64,000 nucleotides of DNA from Paraflavisolibacter caeni (GTDB lineage Bacteria; Bacteroidota; Bacteroidia; Chitinophagales; Chitinophagaceae), in assembly GCF_025628885.1 (NCBI RefSeq), contig NZ_JAOTIF010000007.1, forward strand, positions 124,001 through 188,000. The letters are read 5' to 3'. Below are positions 54,857 to 64,000 of this stretch, in pieces (position 1 is the first letter of the stretch; the number at the start of each line of letters is the position of its first letter). A model generated the notes under the pieces. That model ran no database searches, was not told the origin of the DNA, and worked only from the letters and a program-made list of their open reading frames with translations. Position numbers and translations under genes: made by a program.

Positions 54857-57800
54857 ATGAAATTATTTTTTCGTGTTTTAGAGAAGCTAAAACATCGAAC
54901 GTATGTTAAGTTATTCCTACTAATGAAGCTTTCCGTATTCTTAATCCTGTTAACAGGATTTCAGTGCATTGCCGCAAATAGTAACGGGCAGGAAAAAATC
55001 AGTTTAAACCTCCGAAATGTGCCGCTTGACCAGGCGCTTAAAAATGTACGCGAACAATCGGGGTATAATTTCTTTTACAAAAGTGAGCTGGTTGCTGGTG
55101 TAAAAGTAAATGCCCAGGTAAAAGAACAAAGTTTAGAACAGACTATAGATGTCCTGTTAAAGAGCACCGGTCTGGGCTATCAACGTACAGGAGACCATTT
55201 GATATCGATCTTCCAGTTGGAAACGAATCGGGTAGCATTCTCATGGGTGTTAAATGGTAAAGTACTCACCAAAACAAACCAACCCGTTGTTGGAGCCTCT
55301 ATTTTAGTTATGGGTACAAAAAGAGGGGCCTCTACAGGGAATGACGGTGAATTTATGATAGAAGTGGATTCCGAAAGGGACTCAATTCTGGTGACTGCGG
55401 TGGGGTTCAAATCAAAAACACTGCTTGCCGGATCCAGCCGTAACATCATCATTACACTTGAGGAAGACCTGGAAAAACAAAAAATGAACGAGGTGGTGGT
55501 TACCGCCTTTGGGCAAAAACAAATAAAAGAGGCTGTAACAGGCTCTGTTACTACAATTAAACCTGGAGAATTAAAAATCCCTTCCAGCAATTTAACCAAC
55601 GCACTTGCCGGACAGCTGGCTGGTATTATTGGTTATCAGCCAGGAGGTCAGCCGGGTTATGACAATGCCCAATTTTTCATTCGTGGTGTAACCACTTTTG
55701 GTTATAATAATAGCCCCCTGATTCTAATTGATAATATTGAATCTTCTACAACAGATTTGGCACGTTTGCAGGTAGATGATATTGAGTCGTTTTCGCTGCT
55801 GAAAGACGCTGGCGCTACTTCATTATATGGATCAAGGGGTGCAAATGGAGTACTCCTGGTTACTACGAAAAAAGGTAAAGAAGGCAGACCTAATCTTACT
55901 TTTCGTATAGAGAACTCGGTATCTTCTCCTACCAGCCGGATTGAACTGGCGGATCCCATTACTTACATGAAACTTTATAATGAGGCCATTGTAACCAGGG
56001 ATCCTTTCGCTAATCCCAAATACGACCAGAATAAGTTGGTTTTCACGCAACAAACTGTAAATAATGAACCCGGCGCCAATCCTTATATGTACCCTGCCAA
56101 TGATTGGTTAAACCAGTTGTTCAAAAAACATACAAACAATCAACGGGCCAACCTGAATATCAGTGGTGGCGGGGGCGTAGCACGCTATTATGTTTCGGGA
56201 TCATACAATGTTGATAATGGATTGCTTAAAGTAAGCCCTGTTAATAATTTCAACAATAACGTTAAGCTGCAGAATTACCAGCTTCGTTCCAATATTGATA
56301 TCAGCCTTACAAAAACAACATCTTTGTCGCTGTTGTTAGGGGGCATCTTTGATGAATATAATGGACCTATTACAACAGATCCCAGTGGTGCTACCGATAT
56401 GTACAACCTGGCCATGCATACAGATCCGGTACTGTTTCCTGCTTATTATGCGCCGGATTCTGCAAATATGTACACCAAGCATGTACTTTTTGGTAACATA
56501 ATCGACTTGCCTAAAAACCCTTATGCGGAGCTTTTAAAAGGCTATTCCGAATTTACGAGGTCTACAGTAAATGTTCAGCTGAATGGTTCACAAAAACTGG
56601 ACTTTATCACTAAGGGGCTGAAATTTTCCGGCCTGTTTTCAACCCAACGCTATTCCTATTACAGTTTATCGCGTCAATACCTGCCGTTCTATTATAATAT
56701 ACTTCCCACTAATTATGATCCGAAAACAGGCGGCTATAATTTAACGTGGATTAATTCGGAAGTGGGTAAGGCTACAGAATATCTGAATTTTACAAGGGGA
56801 AATACAGTGGTTTCATCGCAAGTATATTTCCAGGGTATTTTAAACTGGGACAGGACTTTTGGGTTACATACACTGGGTTCTTCTTTGGTCGCGGCTCGTC
56901 AGCAGCAATTGAAAAGTGACCAGGCTGCTGCGGGAGATGCATTGACTAATTCACTTGCTTATCGTAATCTAAATTATTCAGGCAGGGCGAGCTATACATA
57001 TGATAGACGTTATACCATGGAGTTTAGTTTCGGTTACAATGGCTCCGAGCGTTTTTCTGAAAATAATCGATTTGGATTTTTCCCAACAGTGGGTGGAGCC
57101 TGGACTGTATCAAATGAAAAGTTCTGGGAATCCAGCGGCTTTTCTAAGGTCATAAACCGCCTTAAATTCCGTGGCTCTTATGGTTTAGTAGGTAATGATA
57201 ATATAGCCGCTACACGTTTCTTCTACCTGGCTTCAGTGAACCTTAATGGTAACTCAGGATCAAGCTTTGGCGTCAATAACGGTTATGCACGTCCGGGGGT
57301 AACCATTGCAAATTATCCTAACCCGGAAGTTACATGGGAGACCTCTACGCAAACCAATCTTGCTACAGAATTTACTTTATTGAATGATTTGAAAGTAGTT
57401 GCCGAATTATATACACAAAAGCGTGAGAAAATTTATCAGAACCGGTTGAATATAGCCAACATGGGGCTGGAAGCTGGTGTAGGAGCAAATATTGGAGAGG
57501 CTTTTTCTAAAGGACTTGATCTGCAAATGGATTATAGTAAGAACATAACTCCTGAAATCATGATTGCGGGTCGTGGAAACCTTACGGTTACCCAAAGCAA
57601 ATATGGTTTTTATGAAGAACCTGAATATCCTGGACAGCCCTGGAGAAAAATAACGGGAAGTTACATTAACCAAAGGATGGGCTATATCGCAGAGCGTCTT
57701 TTTGTGGATGATGAGGAGGTGAAAAATTCTCCTTACCAGTTTCCAAACACAATGGGAGGCGATATTAAGTATCGTGACATTAATAATGATGGAGTTATTA

Positions 57801-58339
57801 ATACCATTGACATGGTACCTATTGGTAATCCCACCACTCCTCAAATTACGTATGGGTTTGGCCTTAGTTCCAGGATTAAACAATTTGATATTGCCTGTTT
57901 TTTCCAGGGTAATGCTAAAACCAGTTTGTTTATAGATCCGAATGCCGTAAGTCCGTTTATTGCTGCAACTGCTAATCAGCCCACACAATTACTTAAAGAG
58001 TTTGCAGATAACCATTGGTCAGAAGATAATAGAAATATTTATGCACTGTACCCGAGGATGGGTATTACTCCAACTGCTATTTTGAATAATACGGTATCAA
58101 GCACCTGGTGGATGCGTGAGGGCTCTTTTATGCGCCTGAAAAGTGTGGAGCTGGGGTATTCGTTAAAACAAGGTACTTTAAGCAGATTACGGATTAACAA
58201 TTGTCGCTTTTACTTAAGCGGGTTAAATCTTTTGTTGTTCAGCAAATTTAAGTCATGGGATGTTGAACAGGGTGGTAATGCTTTTGCCTATCCGATTCAA
58301 AAAGTATTTAATGGAGGCATTCAAATCAGTATTAAATAA
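54857..58339 (+). CDS. SusC-type TonB-dependent transporter with STN signalling domain
   Basis: ATG 54857 (MKLFFRVLEKLKHRTYVKLF) gives 1160 residues. After a long signal region comes the STN domain (about 48-115, ISLNLRNVPLDQALKNVREQ and YNFFYKSEL), then a carboxypeptidase-like domain (LNGKVLTKTNQPVVGASILV) and the plug (EVVVTAFGQKQIKEAVTGS, SFSLLKDAGATSLYGSRGA). A SusC barrel completes it. The STN domain shows that this transporter signals to the anti-sigma factor encoded just upstream. It forms a pair with the SusD protein 13 bases downstream. Confidence 0.95.
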   Translation: MKLFFRVLEKLKHRTYVKLFLLMKLSVFLILLTGFQCIAANSNGQEKISLNLRNVPLDQALKNVREQSGYNFFYKSELVAGVKVNAQVKEQSLEQTIDVLLKSTGLGYQRTGDHLISIFQLETNRVAFSWVLNGKVLTKTNQPVVGASILVMGTKRGASTGNDGEFMIEVDSERDSILVTAVGFKSKTLLAGSSRNIIITLEEDLEKQKMNEVVVTAFGQKQIKEAVTGSVTTIKPGELKIPSSNLTNALAGQLAGIIGYQPGGQPGYDNAQFFIRGVTTFGYNNSPLILIDNIESSTTDLARLQVDDIESFSLLKDAGATSLYGSRGANGVLLVTTKKGKEGRPNLTFRIENSVSSPTSRIELADPITYMKLYNEAIVTRDPFANPKYDQNKLVFTQQTVNNEPGANPYMYPANDWLNQLFKKHTNNQRANLNISGGGGVARYYVSGSYNVDNGLLKVSPVNNFNNNVKLQNYQLRSNIDISLTKTTSLSLLLGGIFDEYNGPITTDPSGATDMYNLAMHTDPVLFPAYYAPDSANMYTKHVLFGNIIDLPKNPYAELLKGYSEFTRSTVNVQLNGSQKLDFITKGLKFSGLFSTQRYSYYSLSRQYLPFYYNILPTNYDPKTGGYNLTWINSEVGKATEYLNFTRGNTVVSSQVYFQGILNWDRTFGLHTLGSSLVAARQQQLKSDQAAAGDALTNSLAYRNLNYSGRASYTYDRRYTMEFSFGYNGSERFSENNRFGFFPTVGGAWTVSNEKFWESSGFSKVINRLKFRGSYGLVGNDNIAATRFFYLASVNLNGNSGSSFGVNNGYARPGVTIANYPNPEVTWETSTQTNLATEFTLLNDLKVVAELYTQKREKIYQNRLNIANMGLEAGVGANIGEAFSKGLDLQMDYSKNITPEIMIAGRGNLTVTQSKYGFYEEPEYPGQPWRKITGSYINQRMGYIAERLFVDDEEVKNSPYQFPNTMGGDIKYRDINNDGVINTIDMVPIGNPTTPQITYGFGLSSRIKQFDIACFFQGNAKTSLFIDPNAVSPFIAATANQPTQLLKEFADNHWSEDNRNIYALYPRMGITPTAILNNTVSSTWWMREGSFMRLKSVELGYSLKQGTLSRLRINNCRFYLSGLNLLLFSKFKSWDVEQGGNAFAYPIQKVFNGGIQISIK

Positions 58340-58352
58340 TTAAAGGAAAAAA

Positions 58353-60260
58353 ATGAAAAAATATATTATAGCATTGATTTGCATTGCTTCTTTTTTGGGT
58401 TCTTGTAAAAAGTACCTTGATATTATTCCGGATAATGTGGCTACATTGGAATATGCATTTCGCAATCGCAATGAAACAGAGAATTATCTTTTTTCCTGTT
58501 ATAATCAAATGCAATCCATTCAAAGATTAGAGAATAATCCAGGTTGGACAGCATCGGGCGAATTAACAACGGTAGATAATTTTCCAGGGCAAGGTCTCGC
58601 TGGATCGTATAGTTCTGCGGGTTTCTTTGTGATCAGAGGATTTTTATCTCCTTATGGAACCGCTGCTTCTACAAATATTTACAACGATTTTAGCCAGGTT
58701 TATGTGGCTATCAGGCGCTGTAATACCCTTTTGGAGAATTTAAATATGCCGAAAGATCTGAGTTTGGGCGAGCGTGTGCAGTGGACTGCGGAGGCAAAGG
58801 CGCTGAAAGCGTTTTATTACTTCTACCTGGTACGCAAATACGGCCCTGTTCCTTTGGTAAAAGAAAATCTGCCCGTTAGTGCGGAAACCGAGGAAGTTAA
58901 ACTGCCCCGGGCGCCCAGTGATAGCATATTTTCATATATCAATACATTAATAAATGAAGCGGCTCCCGATTTACCTGATCAGACTTACGATCTATCCAAG
59001 GAATTGGGCAGGTTTAATAAAATAATGGTGTCGGCATTAAAAGCAAAGGCTGCAGTATTGCAGGCAAGTCCTCTTTTTAATGGTGACCCCGATTTTAAAA
59101 AACTGGCTAATAGAGACGGAACTCCGCTTTTACCTGCTCAATTTGATCCCAAAAAATGGACAGCTGCAGCCGCTGCATGTAAAGAAGCGATCGATCTGTG
59201 TAACAGCTATAATATTTCACTGTATCGTTATTCGCATCCTGCAAACCTGGGTTACCTGCCCGACTCGTTGAAATTATTATTATCTATTCAAGGACCGATT
59301 AATTTTGAACGATCCTCGGCATTTATGATTCCGGAGATTATATGGCCAAGCAATGCACCGGCCCTGCAGCAACGTTATTTGGCGCCACTTGTATCAACTG
59401 CAGCCCTTAATGCACGAACCGTCTCTCCCATGGGGGCACTGGCAGTTCCTATTGCACAGGCGGAGTTATATTATACTAATAACGGCGTCCCTATTAATGA
59501 GGATATTAATTATAATTATGCCGGCAGGTATGCCTATTCCAATGGCACACCGGAGCAAAAGTTCTATGTTCAGTCAGGATATCCGATGGCTAATTTGCAT
59601 CAGTTCCGTGAGCCCAGGTTTTATGCAGACCTTGCTTTTGACGGAGGTGTATGGTATGGAATGGGAACCACTACAATTAACAATCTACTTTATCTCTCTA
59701 CCATAGGAACTTCGTTGTCGAACTGGACGGGCTACTGGGCAAAAAAACTCGTTAACTACCAATCAAAGCTGGCTCCTTCCAGTACTGCTGATCAGGTTAA
59801 TTTCTATATTCCTGGAATGCGGTTGGCAGATTTATATCTCTTGTACGCGGAAGCTCAAAACGAAGCATCGGGTCCCGGTACAGAGGCTTATCGATATATT
59901 GATTCAGTTAGGGCACGCGCAGGTTTGAAAGGAGTGGTTGAGTCCTGGGCAAAATATTCTTCAAAACCCGATAAACCGCTTACTAAAGAGGGATTGCGAT
60001 CTATCATACATCAGGAGCGTCGCATAGAATTATGTTTTGAAGGAGAAGTGGGCTGGGATCTGAAGCGCTGGAAGGAATACCTCCAGGTATTGTCAGAGCC
60101 CTTACAAGGATGGAATGCTTCTGGGATGGCTTTGCGTTCAGACTATTACAAACGTATGAATTTATTTACACCGGTTTTAGGGTTGAAGAATTACTTCTGG
60201 CCATTCCATGAATCAGTAATCCTCAATAATTCAAATATTGTTCAAAACTTATATTGGTAA
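58353..60260 (+). CDS. SusD-family lipoprotein
   Basis: This 635-residue protein has a lipobox in IASFLGSCKKYLDIIPD and the SusD core KALKAFYYFYLVRKYGPVPLV. The C-terminal signature IIHQERRIELCFEGEVGWDLKRW is present. Surface glycan-binding partner of the preceding transporter. Genes for two further small lipoproteins follow directly, as in clusters with extra surface binding proteins. Confidence 0.94.
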   Translation: MKKYIIALICIASFLGSCKKYLDIIPDNVATLEYAFRNRNETENYLFSCYNQMQSIQRLENNPGWTASGELTTVDNFPGQGLAGSYSSAGFFVIRGFLSPYGTAASTNIYNDFSQVYVAIRRCNTLLENLNMPKDLSLGERVQWTAEAKALKAFYYFYLVRKYGPVPLVKENLPVSAETEEVKLPRAPSDSIFSYINTLINEAAPDLPDQTYDLSKELGRFNKIMVSALKAKAAVLQASPLFNGDPDFKKLANRDGTPLLPAQFDPKKWTAAAAACKEAIDLCNSYNISLYRYSHPANLGYLPDSLKLLLSIQGPINFERSSAFMIPEIIWPSNAPALQQRYLAPLVSTAALNARTVSPMGALAVPIAQAELYYTNNGVPINEDINYNYAGRYAYSNGTPEQKFYVQSGYPMANLHQFREPRFYADLAFDGGVWYGMGTTTINNLLYLSTIGTSLSNWTGYWAKKLVNYQSKLAPSSTADQVNFYIPGMRLADLYLLYAEAQNEASGPGTEAYRYIDSVRARAGLKGVVESWAKYSSKPDKPLTKEGLRSIIHQERRIELCFEGEVGWDLKRWKEYLQVLSEPLQGWNASGMALRSDYYKRMNLFTPVLGLKNYFWPFHESVILNNSNIVQNLYW

Positions 60261-60270
60261 AATATAAAAC

Positions 60271-61491
60271 ATGAAAAAATTATTAGTTATTTCATATTCC
60301 CTGCTATTTGCAGCGTTGTTTACAGCCTGTACAAAGGGTAGTAATTATAATGAGGTGGTATCAAAAGATAAAACTGTGCCCCCAGCAGTTTCTAATGTCC
60401 GGGTTGAGAACCTGGCTGGCGCTGCTCAATTAACTTATGATTTACCTAAATCGGATAACATTCTTTACGTAAAGGCTGATTATTTTATACGTGACGGCGT
60501 AAAAAGGCAAACAACTGCCAGTTATTATGGAAATAAAATGCTATTGGATGGGTTCGCCGACGCGAAAGAATATGAAGTTACCCTTACGGTTGTTAGCAGG
60601 GCTTCTGTTAGTTCCCAGCCCGTTACCATAAAAGTAAACCCGGGAACCCCTCCTTATAAACTGGCCTATCAGAAATTGTTGGCCAACCAAGACTTTGGAG
60701 GTGTGTATGCCACAATGACAAACGGAACCGGTTCAAATGTTGGATTGACCATTTTAAAATACGATTCCTTATATAACGTCATGAAGCCGGTGATGCAAAA
60801 GTTTAGTAAAGATTCTGTCATGACGCTAACGGTAAGGGGATATAATCCGGTTAACTACTATTGGGGCTTCGTTGTCAGTGATCAATTCGGTAACCACACG
60901 GATACTTTATTTAAGTGGATTACGCCAATCCTGGAGACCCAGATGGATAAAAGCTTGTTTAAAACTTTTCCGTTACCAACCGATCCTGCGGAAAACTGGC
61001 CGATGAGATATCTGTGGGATGGGAATTTAACTGGAGATAATCCTGGTTCATGGAGGGCCCTTGGAGGATCATTGTCTCCCGTTGTTTGTACGTTTGATAT
61101 GGGCGTGTCTGCCAGGCTGAGCCGATTCAGACTATGGGGAAGAGGGGGCGCGTTTGCCTTTACAAATGAAAATGTAAAGGAATTTGCTATGTGGGGATCT
61201 AATCAACCTATACCGAAGGATGCGCTTCTTCCGGTAGGGGCAACCAAAGGTCTTGTGGTGGGCGATTGGATTTGTTTGGGTCGATTTCAGCATCCTCCTA
61301 AGCCATCCGGTCTTCCTGTAGGGCAAAATAGTGCAGAGGATAATGCATTATATGCTGCAGGTTTTGAATTCGAATTTGACAAAGATATCCCTCCTGTCAG
61401 GTATATGCGTTTAGCTGCGGAAACAATAATGCAAGGAGGAGGCAACGTTATCGTTAGAGAACTCACTTTTCATGGACAAGTAATTAAATAA
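60271..61491 (+). CDS. Surface lipoprotein, DUF4959/DUF5000-type
   Basis: This 406-residue protein has a lipobox in LFTACTKGSN. Layout: N-terminal fibronectin-like domain (about 38-125, VSNVRVENLAGAAQLTYDLP), a middle domain, and a C-terminal discoidin-like part (about 265-405, FDMGVSARLSRFRLWGRGG, ending RELTFHGQV). These domain families are common in Bacteroidota polysaccharide clusters directly after SusD and probably bind glycan at the cell surface. No catalytic motif is seen. Confidence 0.75.
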   Translation: MKKLLVISYSLLFAALFTACTKGSNYNEVVSKDKTVPPAVSNVRVENLAGAAQLTYDLPKSDNILYVKADYFIRDGVKRQTTASYYGNKMLLDGFADAKEYEVTLTVVSRASVSSQPVTIKVNPGTPPYKLAYQKLLANQDFGGVYATMTNGTGSNVGLTILKYDSLYNVMKPVMQKFSKDSVMTLTVRGYNPVNYYWGFVVSDQFGNHTDTLFKWITPILETQMDKSLFKTFPLPTDPAENWPMRYLWDGNLTGDNPGSWRALGGSLSPVVCTFDMGVSARLSRFRLWGRGGAFAFTNENVKEFAMWGSNQPIPKDALLPVGATKGLVVGDWICLGRFQHPPKPSGLPVGQNSAEDNALYAAGFEFEFDKDIPPVRYMRLAAETIMQGGGNVIVRELTFHGQVIK

Positions 61492-61492
61492 T

Positions 61493-62221
61493 ATGAAAGT
61501 ATTTAAAATAAATAGAACAGTTATCATTGGGGCATTTCTTGCGGTTATTGCCTGTAATAAACCAACAGAATATCGTTCCTACCTGGCTGGTAAAGAAATT
61601 CAATATCCTGGAGTTGTCAGCAATTTAAGGGCACTTCCCCAGGTCAACCAGGTTACATTACGGTTTAATCCCAGCTCCGACCAGAGTATTACAAAGTATA
61701 AGGTTTATTGGAGAAACGGAACTGATTCAATGAGTTTTACACCTTCGACCTTGAATCCGGCAGAAACGGAAAATTTGGTAATTCCCAACCTGCCGGAATC
61801 TGAAGTGGTAAATATATCCTTATACTCAATTAATGCTTTGGGGGTCTCAGTTCCAAAGGTTTTAAATGGTGTGCGTAGCATTGGGCCTGTATATCTTAAT
61901 AATTTGAAAAACAGGTTCTTGACTAACGCTACCTCTGCGACTTTTAATCCTAAAAAAAGTCCGATGGATTCAGTTTATCTGAATTTCAGAGCGGATCCAG
62001 ACAGTTTTAATGTTGCTACAAAAATCTATTGGGTAGATAAACAAGGGCAGCAAAAAGAATCAGAAATTAATGCTACTTCAACAAAAATTAGACTTCCGGA
62101 TTTTAAAATTAACACCATGGTTTATTTCGAGTCATATTATAAACCAAATAGGTTTACTGATGAGTCGTATACGCCTAAAAGTGGGCGGGATTCGTTCCTG
62201 GTGTCGCAAAGTCTTTTTTAA
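61493..62221 (+). CDS. Surface lipoprotein, DUF4998-type
   Basis: This 242-residue protein has lipobox VIACNKPTEY and the following GKEIQYPGVVSNLRA and YKVYWRNGTDSM of the DUF4998 group. It consists of fibronectin-like beta-domains. It begins one base after the stop of the preceding lipoprotein and ends the operon, followed by a terminator. Likely a surface glycan-binding accessory; function not known. Confidence 0.75.
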   Translation: MKVFKINRTVIIGAFLAVIACNKPTEYRSYLAGKEIQYPGVVSNLRALPQVNQVTLRFNPSSDQSITKYKVYWRNGTDSMSFTPSTLNPAETENLVIPNLPESEVVNISLYSINALGVSVPKVLNGVRSIGPVYLNNLKNRFLTNATSATFNPKKSPMDSVYLNFRADPDSFNVATKIYWVDKQGQQKESEINATSTKIRLPDFKINTMVYFESYYKPNRFTDESYTPKSGRDSFLVSQSLF

Positions 62222-62277
62222 ATGCTATCAGAGTGCTGGACGGAGCGTGTTAAAGCATTCTAAGTTGAACTAAAATA

Positions 62278-62330
62278 ACACAGTGCTTTATGTTGACCGT
62301 TTATGGATTGCATAAAGCACTGTGTTTTTT
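62278..62330 (+). terminator. Rho-independent terminator after the lipoprotein operon
   Basis: ACACAGTGCTTTATG (62278-62292) pairs perfectly with CATAAAGCACTGTGT (62311-62325), 15 bp, followed by a run of T. Confidence 0.95.
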
Positions 62331-62370
62331 ATTTCTATATAGAAGCTAATTGCCTGCAACCTGGCAATTC

Positions 62371-62433
62371 GTGTAAAAAGGCTACTTGTTCATGTAAAAA
62401 GGCTACTTGTTCGTGTAATAGAGGTACTTGTTT
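62371..62433 (+). promoter_or_regulatory. Three tandem 21-bp direct repeats
   Basis: GTGTAAAAAGGCTACTTGTT begins 62371 and recurs in near-identical form from 62392 (20 of 21 bases) and in diverged form from 62413, each unit exactly 21 bp. It is too short and lacks spacers, so it is not a CRISPR. It is likely a multi-site operator for the gene at 62605. The rest of the gap 62222-62604 holds the terminator and the element at 62476. Confidence 0.7.
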
Positions 62434-62475
62434 GTCTATTAATAATAAAGTTTAGTGTAATGATAGGCATTCTCC

Positions 62476-62546
62476 TTTTTTAATGTGAATGCGCTTGCCT
62501 TATTTTGTCTATTAACCTACTACCCATTAAACGACTACCCAAACGA
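62476..62546 (+). promoter_or_regulatory. Duplicated promoter-like element, copy 2
   Basis: It matches the element at 52657 in 33 of 36 bases (62476-62511) and again at CGACTACCCAAACGA (62532-62546), with 16 extra bases between the two blocks here. It lies 58 bases before the ATG of the secreted protein at 62605. Confidence 0.65.
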
Positions 62547-62604
62547 TGATGTGATTCCTCATGGTTTTATTATTACAATAAATTTTTTACAATTTACTAC
62601 AGAT

Positions 62605-64000
62605 ATGATGTTTCGGTTTAAACTATTATTTTGGATGCTCTTAATGGTTGGCCCCAGTTGGGCACAGCAAACCAAGCTTTCAAAACAGGAAAGGAATTGG
62701 TTGTTAAGTTCAATAAATGAGCTTGACGGGAAATATGATCCCAAAGAAAAAATGCTGACCCAAAAGCTCAAAGGGTGGAATTACCATACCGATGCTATAA
62801 GCGGTACTTTTCATGATACCAGGGCTTCGCTTTTCTATGCCAAAAAGCTGATGGACTATGGTGGAAAGAATAATGTCAATAAGGCAATTGATATTATTGA
62901 AAGTACCATAGCCCTTCAGGATACTGTTAGCCGCTCAGGTACTCGTGGCGTATGGCCATACTTCAAGGAAGAACCGCTGGCTACCAAGAAATCACCGGTT
63001 GACTACAACTGGGCAGATTTCAATGCGGTAACCCTAATCGATATATGGATGGAACATAAGGATGAACTTCCCGATAGTTTGAAACCAAAGATGCAAAAGG
63101 CGATCCTCTTGGCTGCGCAGGCCATTCAAAGGCGAAATGTTGGTCCTTCCTATACCAATATAGCTATCATGGGGACCTATGTTACTTATGTAACAGCCCA
63201 GCTTTTTGATCAAAAGGAAATGTTTCAATACGCACAAAACCGCTTAAAAACCTTTTATGATTATACTGTAATAAGAGGTGGCTTTGAAGAGTACAATAGT
63301 CCAACCTATACCATAGTGGCTATAGACGAATTAAACAGAATGCAGCGTCATATCAAAGAGCCTGCTGCGGTAGCAATGGTCGATTCTTTGTATGCGTTGT
63401 CCTGGAAAATGATTGCACGTCATTATCACAAACCTACAGGACAATGGGTGGGGCCACATAGCAGGGCTTATAGTCCTGTTGTGGATGCTCTCTTTTCAGG
63501 AATTCTTTATGAGGCATCCGGTGGAAAGGTAGGTGCTCCGTCGTTTATTGGGGATGTTAAAATGACACATAAAATACCTCCTTATTTACTTCATTATTTT
63601 TTAAATCCCCAATATCCACGTACAGAATCTGATGTATTCGTTGTCAGCAATCCTAAAGTTACAGGGACTGCATACATGACATCAAAATATGCTATAGCAA
63701 CAGCTAATAGAGCCAGTATGTGGAATCAGCGTCATCCACTGTTACTATATTGGGGCACTGATAAAAAGCCTCAATACTGCCAGGTGAGGCTTCTACATGA
63801 TTCTTTTGACTTTAGCTCGGCAAGTTTTTATAGTGTACAGGATAAAAACAAGGTGCTTGCCGGTATCAACTTTATTACAAATGGTGGCGATAAACACCTT
63901 AGCATTGATCGCATTAAAAACGGTCAATTTAAGGCAAGCGATTTAAGACTCCGTTTTGAGTTTAATGCTGCTACTCCAATTACCAAACTTCAACTGCCAA
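62605..64000 (+). CDS. Secreted protein of unrecognised family, alpha-helical toroid-like (3' partial)
   Basis: ATG 62605 (or 62608) opens a frame that stays open to the right edge, 465 codons so far. It has a clean signal peptide (MMFRFKLLFWMLLMVGPSWAQ). The first 270 residues are rich in amphipathic helices with aromatic motifs (RGVWPYFKEEPLA, DYNWADFNAVTLIDIWM, GGFEEYNSPTYTIVAIDEL, GPHSRAYSPVVDALFSG), suggesting an (alpha/alpha)6-toroid like that of polysaccharide lyases or GH families. From about 350 onward it turns beta-rich. I cannot name the family. Its own operator and promoter suggest it serves the neighbouring glycan cluster. Confidence 0.75.
   Translation, partial: MMFRFKLLFWMLLMVGPSWAQQTKLSKQERNWLLSSINELDGKYDPKEKMLTQKLKGWNYHTDAISGTFHDTRASLFYAKKLMDYGGKNNVNKAIDIIESTIALQDTVSRSGTRGVWPYFKEEPLATKKSPVDYNWADFNAVTLIDIWMEHKDELPDSLKPKMQKAILLAAQAIQRRNVGPSYTNIAIMGTYVTYVTAQLFDQKEMFQYAQNRLKTFYDYTVIRGGFEEYNSPTYTIVAIDELNRMQRHIKEPAAVAMVDSLYALSWKMIARHYHKPTGQWVGPHSRAYSPVVDALFSGILYEASGGKVGAPSFIGDVKMTHKIPPYLLHYFLNPQYPRTESDVFVVSNPKVTGTAYMTSKYAIATANRASMWNQRHPLLLYWGTDKKPQYCQVRLLHDSFDFSSASFYSVQDKNKVLAGINFITNGGDKHLSIDRIKNGQFKASDLRLRFEFNAATPITKLQLP

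Noticed and set aside
57407-57988. Minus-strand open frame (193 codons) inside the STN-SusC gene
   Set aside because: Antisense to a strongly supported barrel domain; no start context or family features.
62371-62433. Possible CRISPR array
   Set aside because: Three contiguous 21-bp units without spacers, no cas genes, and other 21-bp direct repeats in the window point to operators.

Overview
The window comes from a Bacteroidota chromosome, most likely Chitinophagaceae (Chitinophaga/Niastella-like). The reasons are three TonB-dependent receptors, two of them SusC type with SusD partners, a FecR-type anti-sigma/ECF sigma pair, many MKK...AQ signal peptides, few Shine-Dalgarno sequences, a GTP-type PEP carboxykinase and AT-rich intergenic DNA. 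I see no tRNA, rRNA, CRISPR array or intact mobile element. Almost everything is catabolic and on the + strand.

Region 1 (1-31.2 kb) looks like one large island for taking apart a plant aromatic glycoside, best explained as a flavonoid (C-)glycoside. It holds a sugar isomerase (cut by the left edge) overlapping a pyranose-oxidase-type flavoenzyme; an AraC regulator; a meta-cleavage block (extradiol dioxygenase, C-C-type alpha/beta hydrolase, FAH-family enzyme, FAD monooxygenase); a GH106 alpha-L-rhamnosidase and a GH43; a thiolase plus two-subunit CoA-transferase; an MFS carrier, a Tat-exported gluconate-2-dehydrogenase subunit-3-like protein, a GMC dehydrogenase and a second AraC; a TonB receptor; a second FAD monooxygenase; and the two subunits of a putative C-glycoside deglycosidase (CGDB/DUF6379 beta subunit and TIM-barrel alpha subunit). 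After these come a GH3 gene with a large in-frame internal deletion, a two-domain esterase and a GH35. Three promoters in this region (4160, 16595, 21484) share one fixed layout: a direct repeat with 21-bp period followed at constant distance by an AACTTT core. This ties the dispersed blocks into one regulon, probably controlled by the two paralogous AraC proteins.

Region 2 (31.3-42.2 kb) begins with a relic of a CoA-transferase gene end, followed by PEP carboxykinase, a minus-strand AraC regulator and a complete protocatechuate branch of the beta-ketoadipate pathway: pobA, a fused pcaD-pcaC, pcaH, pcaG, a fused pcaIJ, pcaF and pcaB. It would turn 4-hydroxybenzoate, for example from a flavonoid B ring, into succinyl-CoA and acetyl-CoA, with PEP carboxykinase feeding gluconeogenesis.

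Region 3 (42.2-64 kb) is separated by a palindrome-rich gap containing a serine-recombinase zinc-ribbon remnant. It holds two polysaccharide-utilization clusters. The first is SusC/SusD, a DUF4838-like protein and a parallel beta-helix protein. The second is ECF sigma, FecR anti-sigma, an STN-containing SusC, SusD, two surface lipoproteins and an unrecognised secreted protein that runs off the right edge. Several gaps carry direct repeats with exactly 21-bp period, typical of AraC-type or hybrid two-component operators.

All family calls come from reading motifs by eye; no database search was possible.
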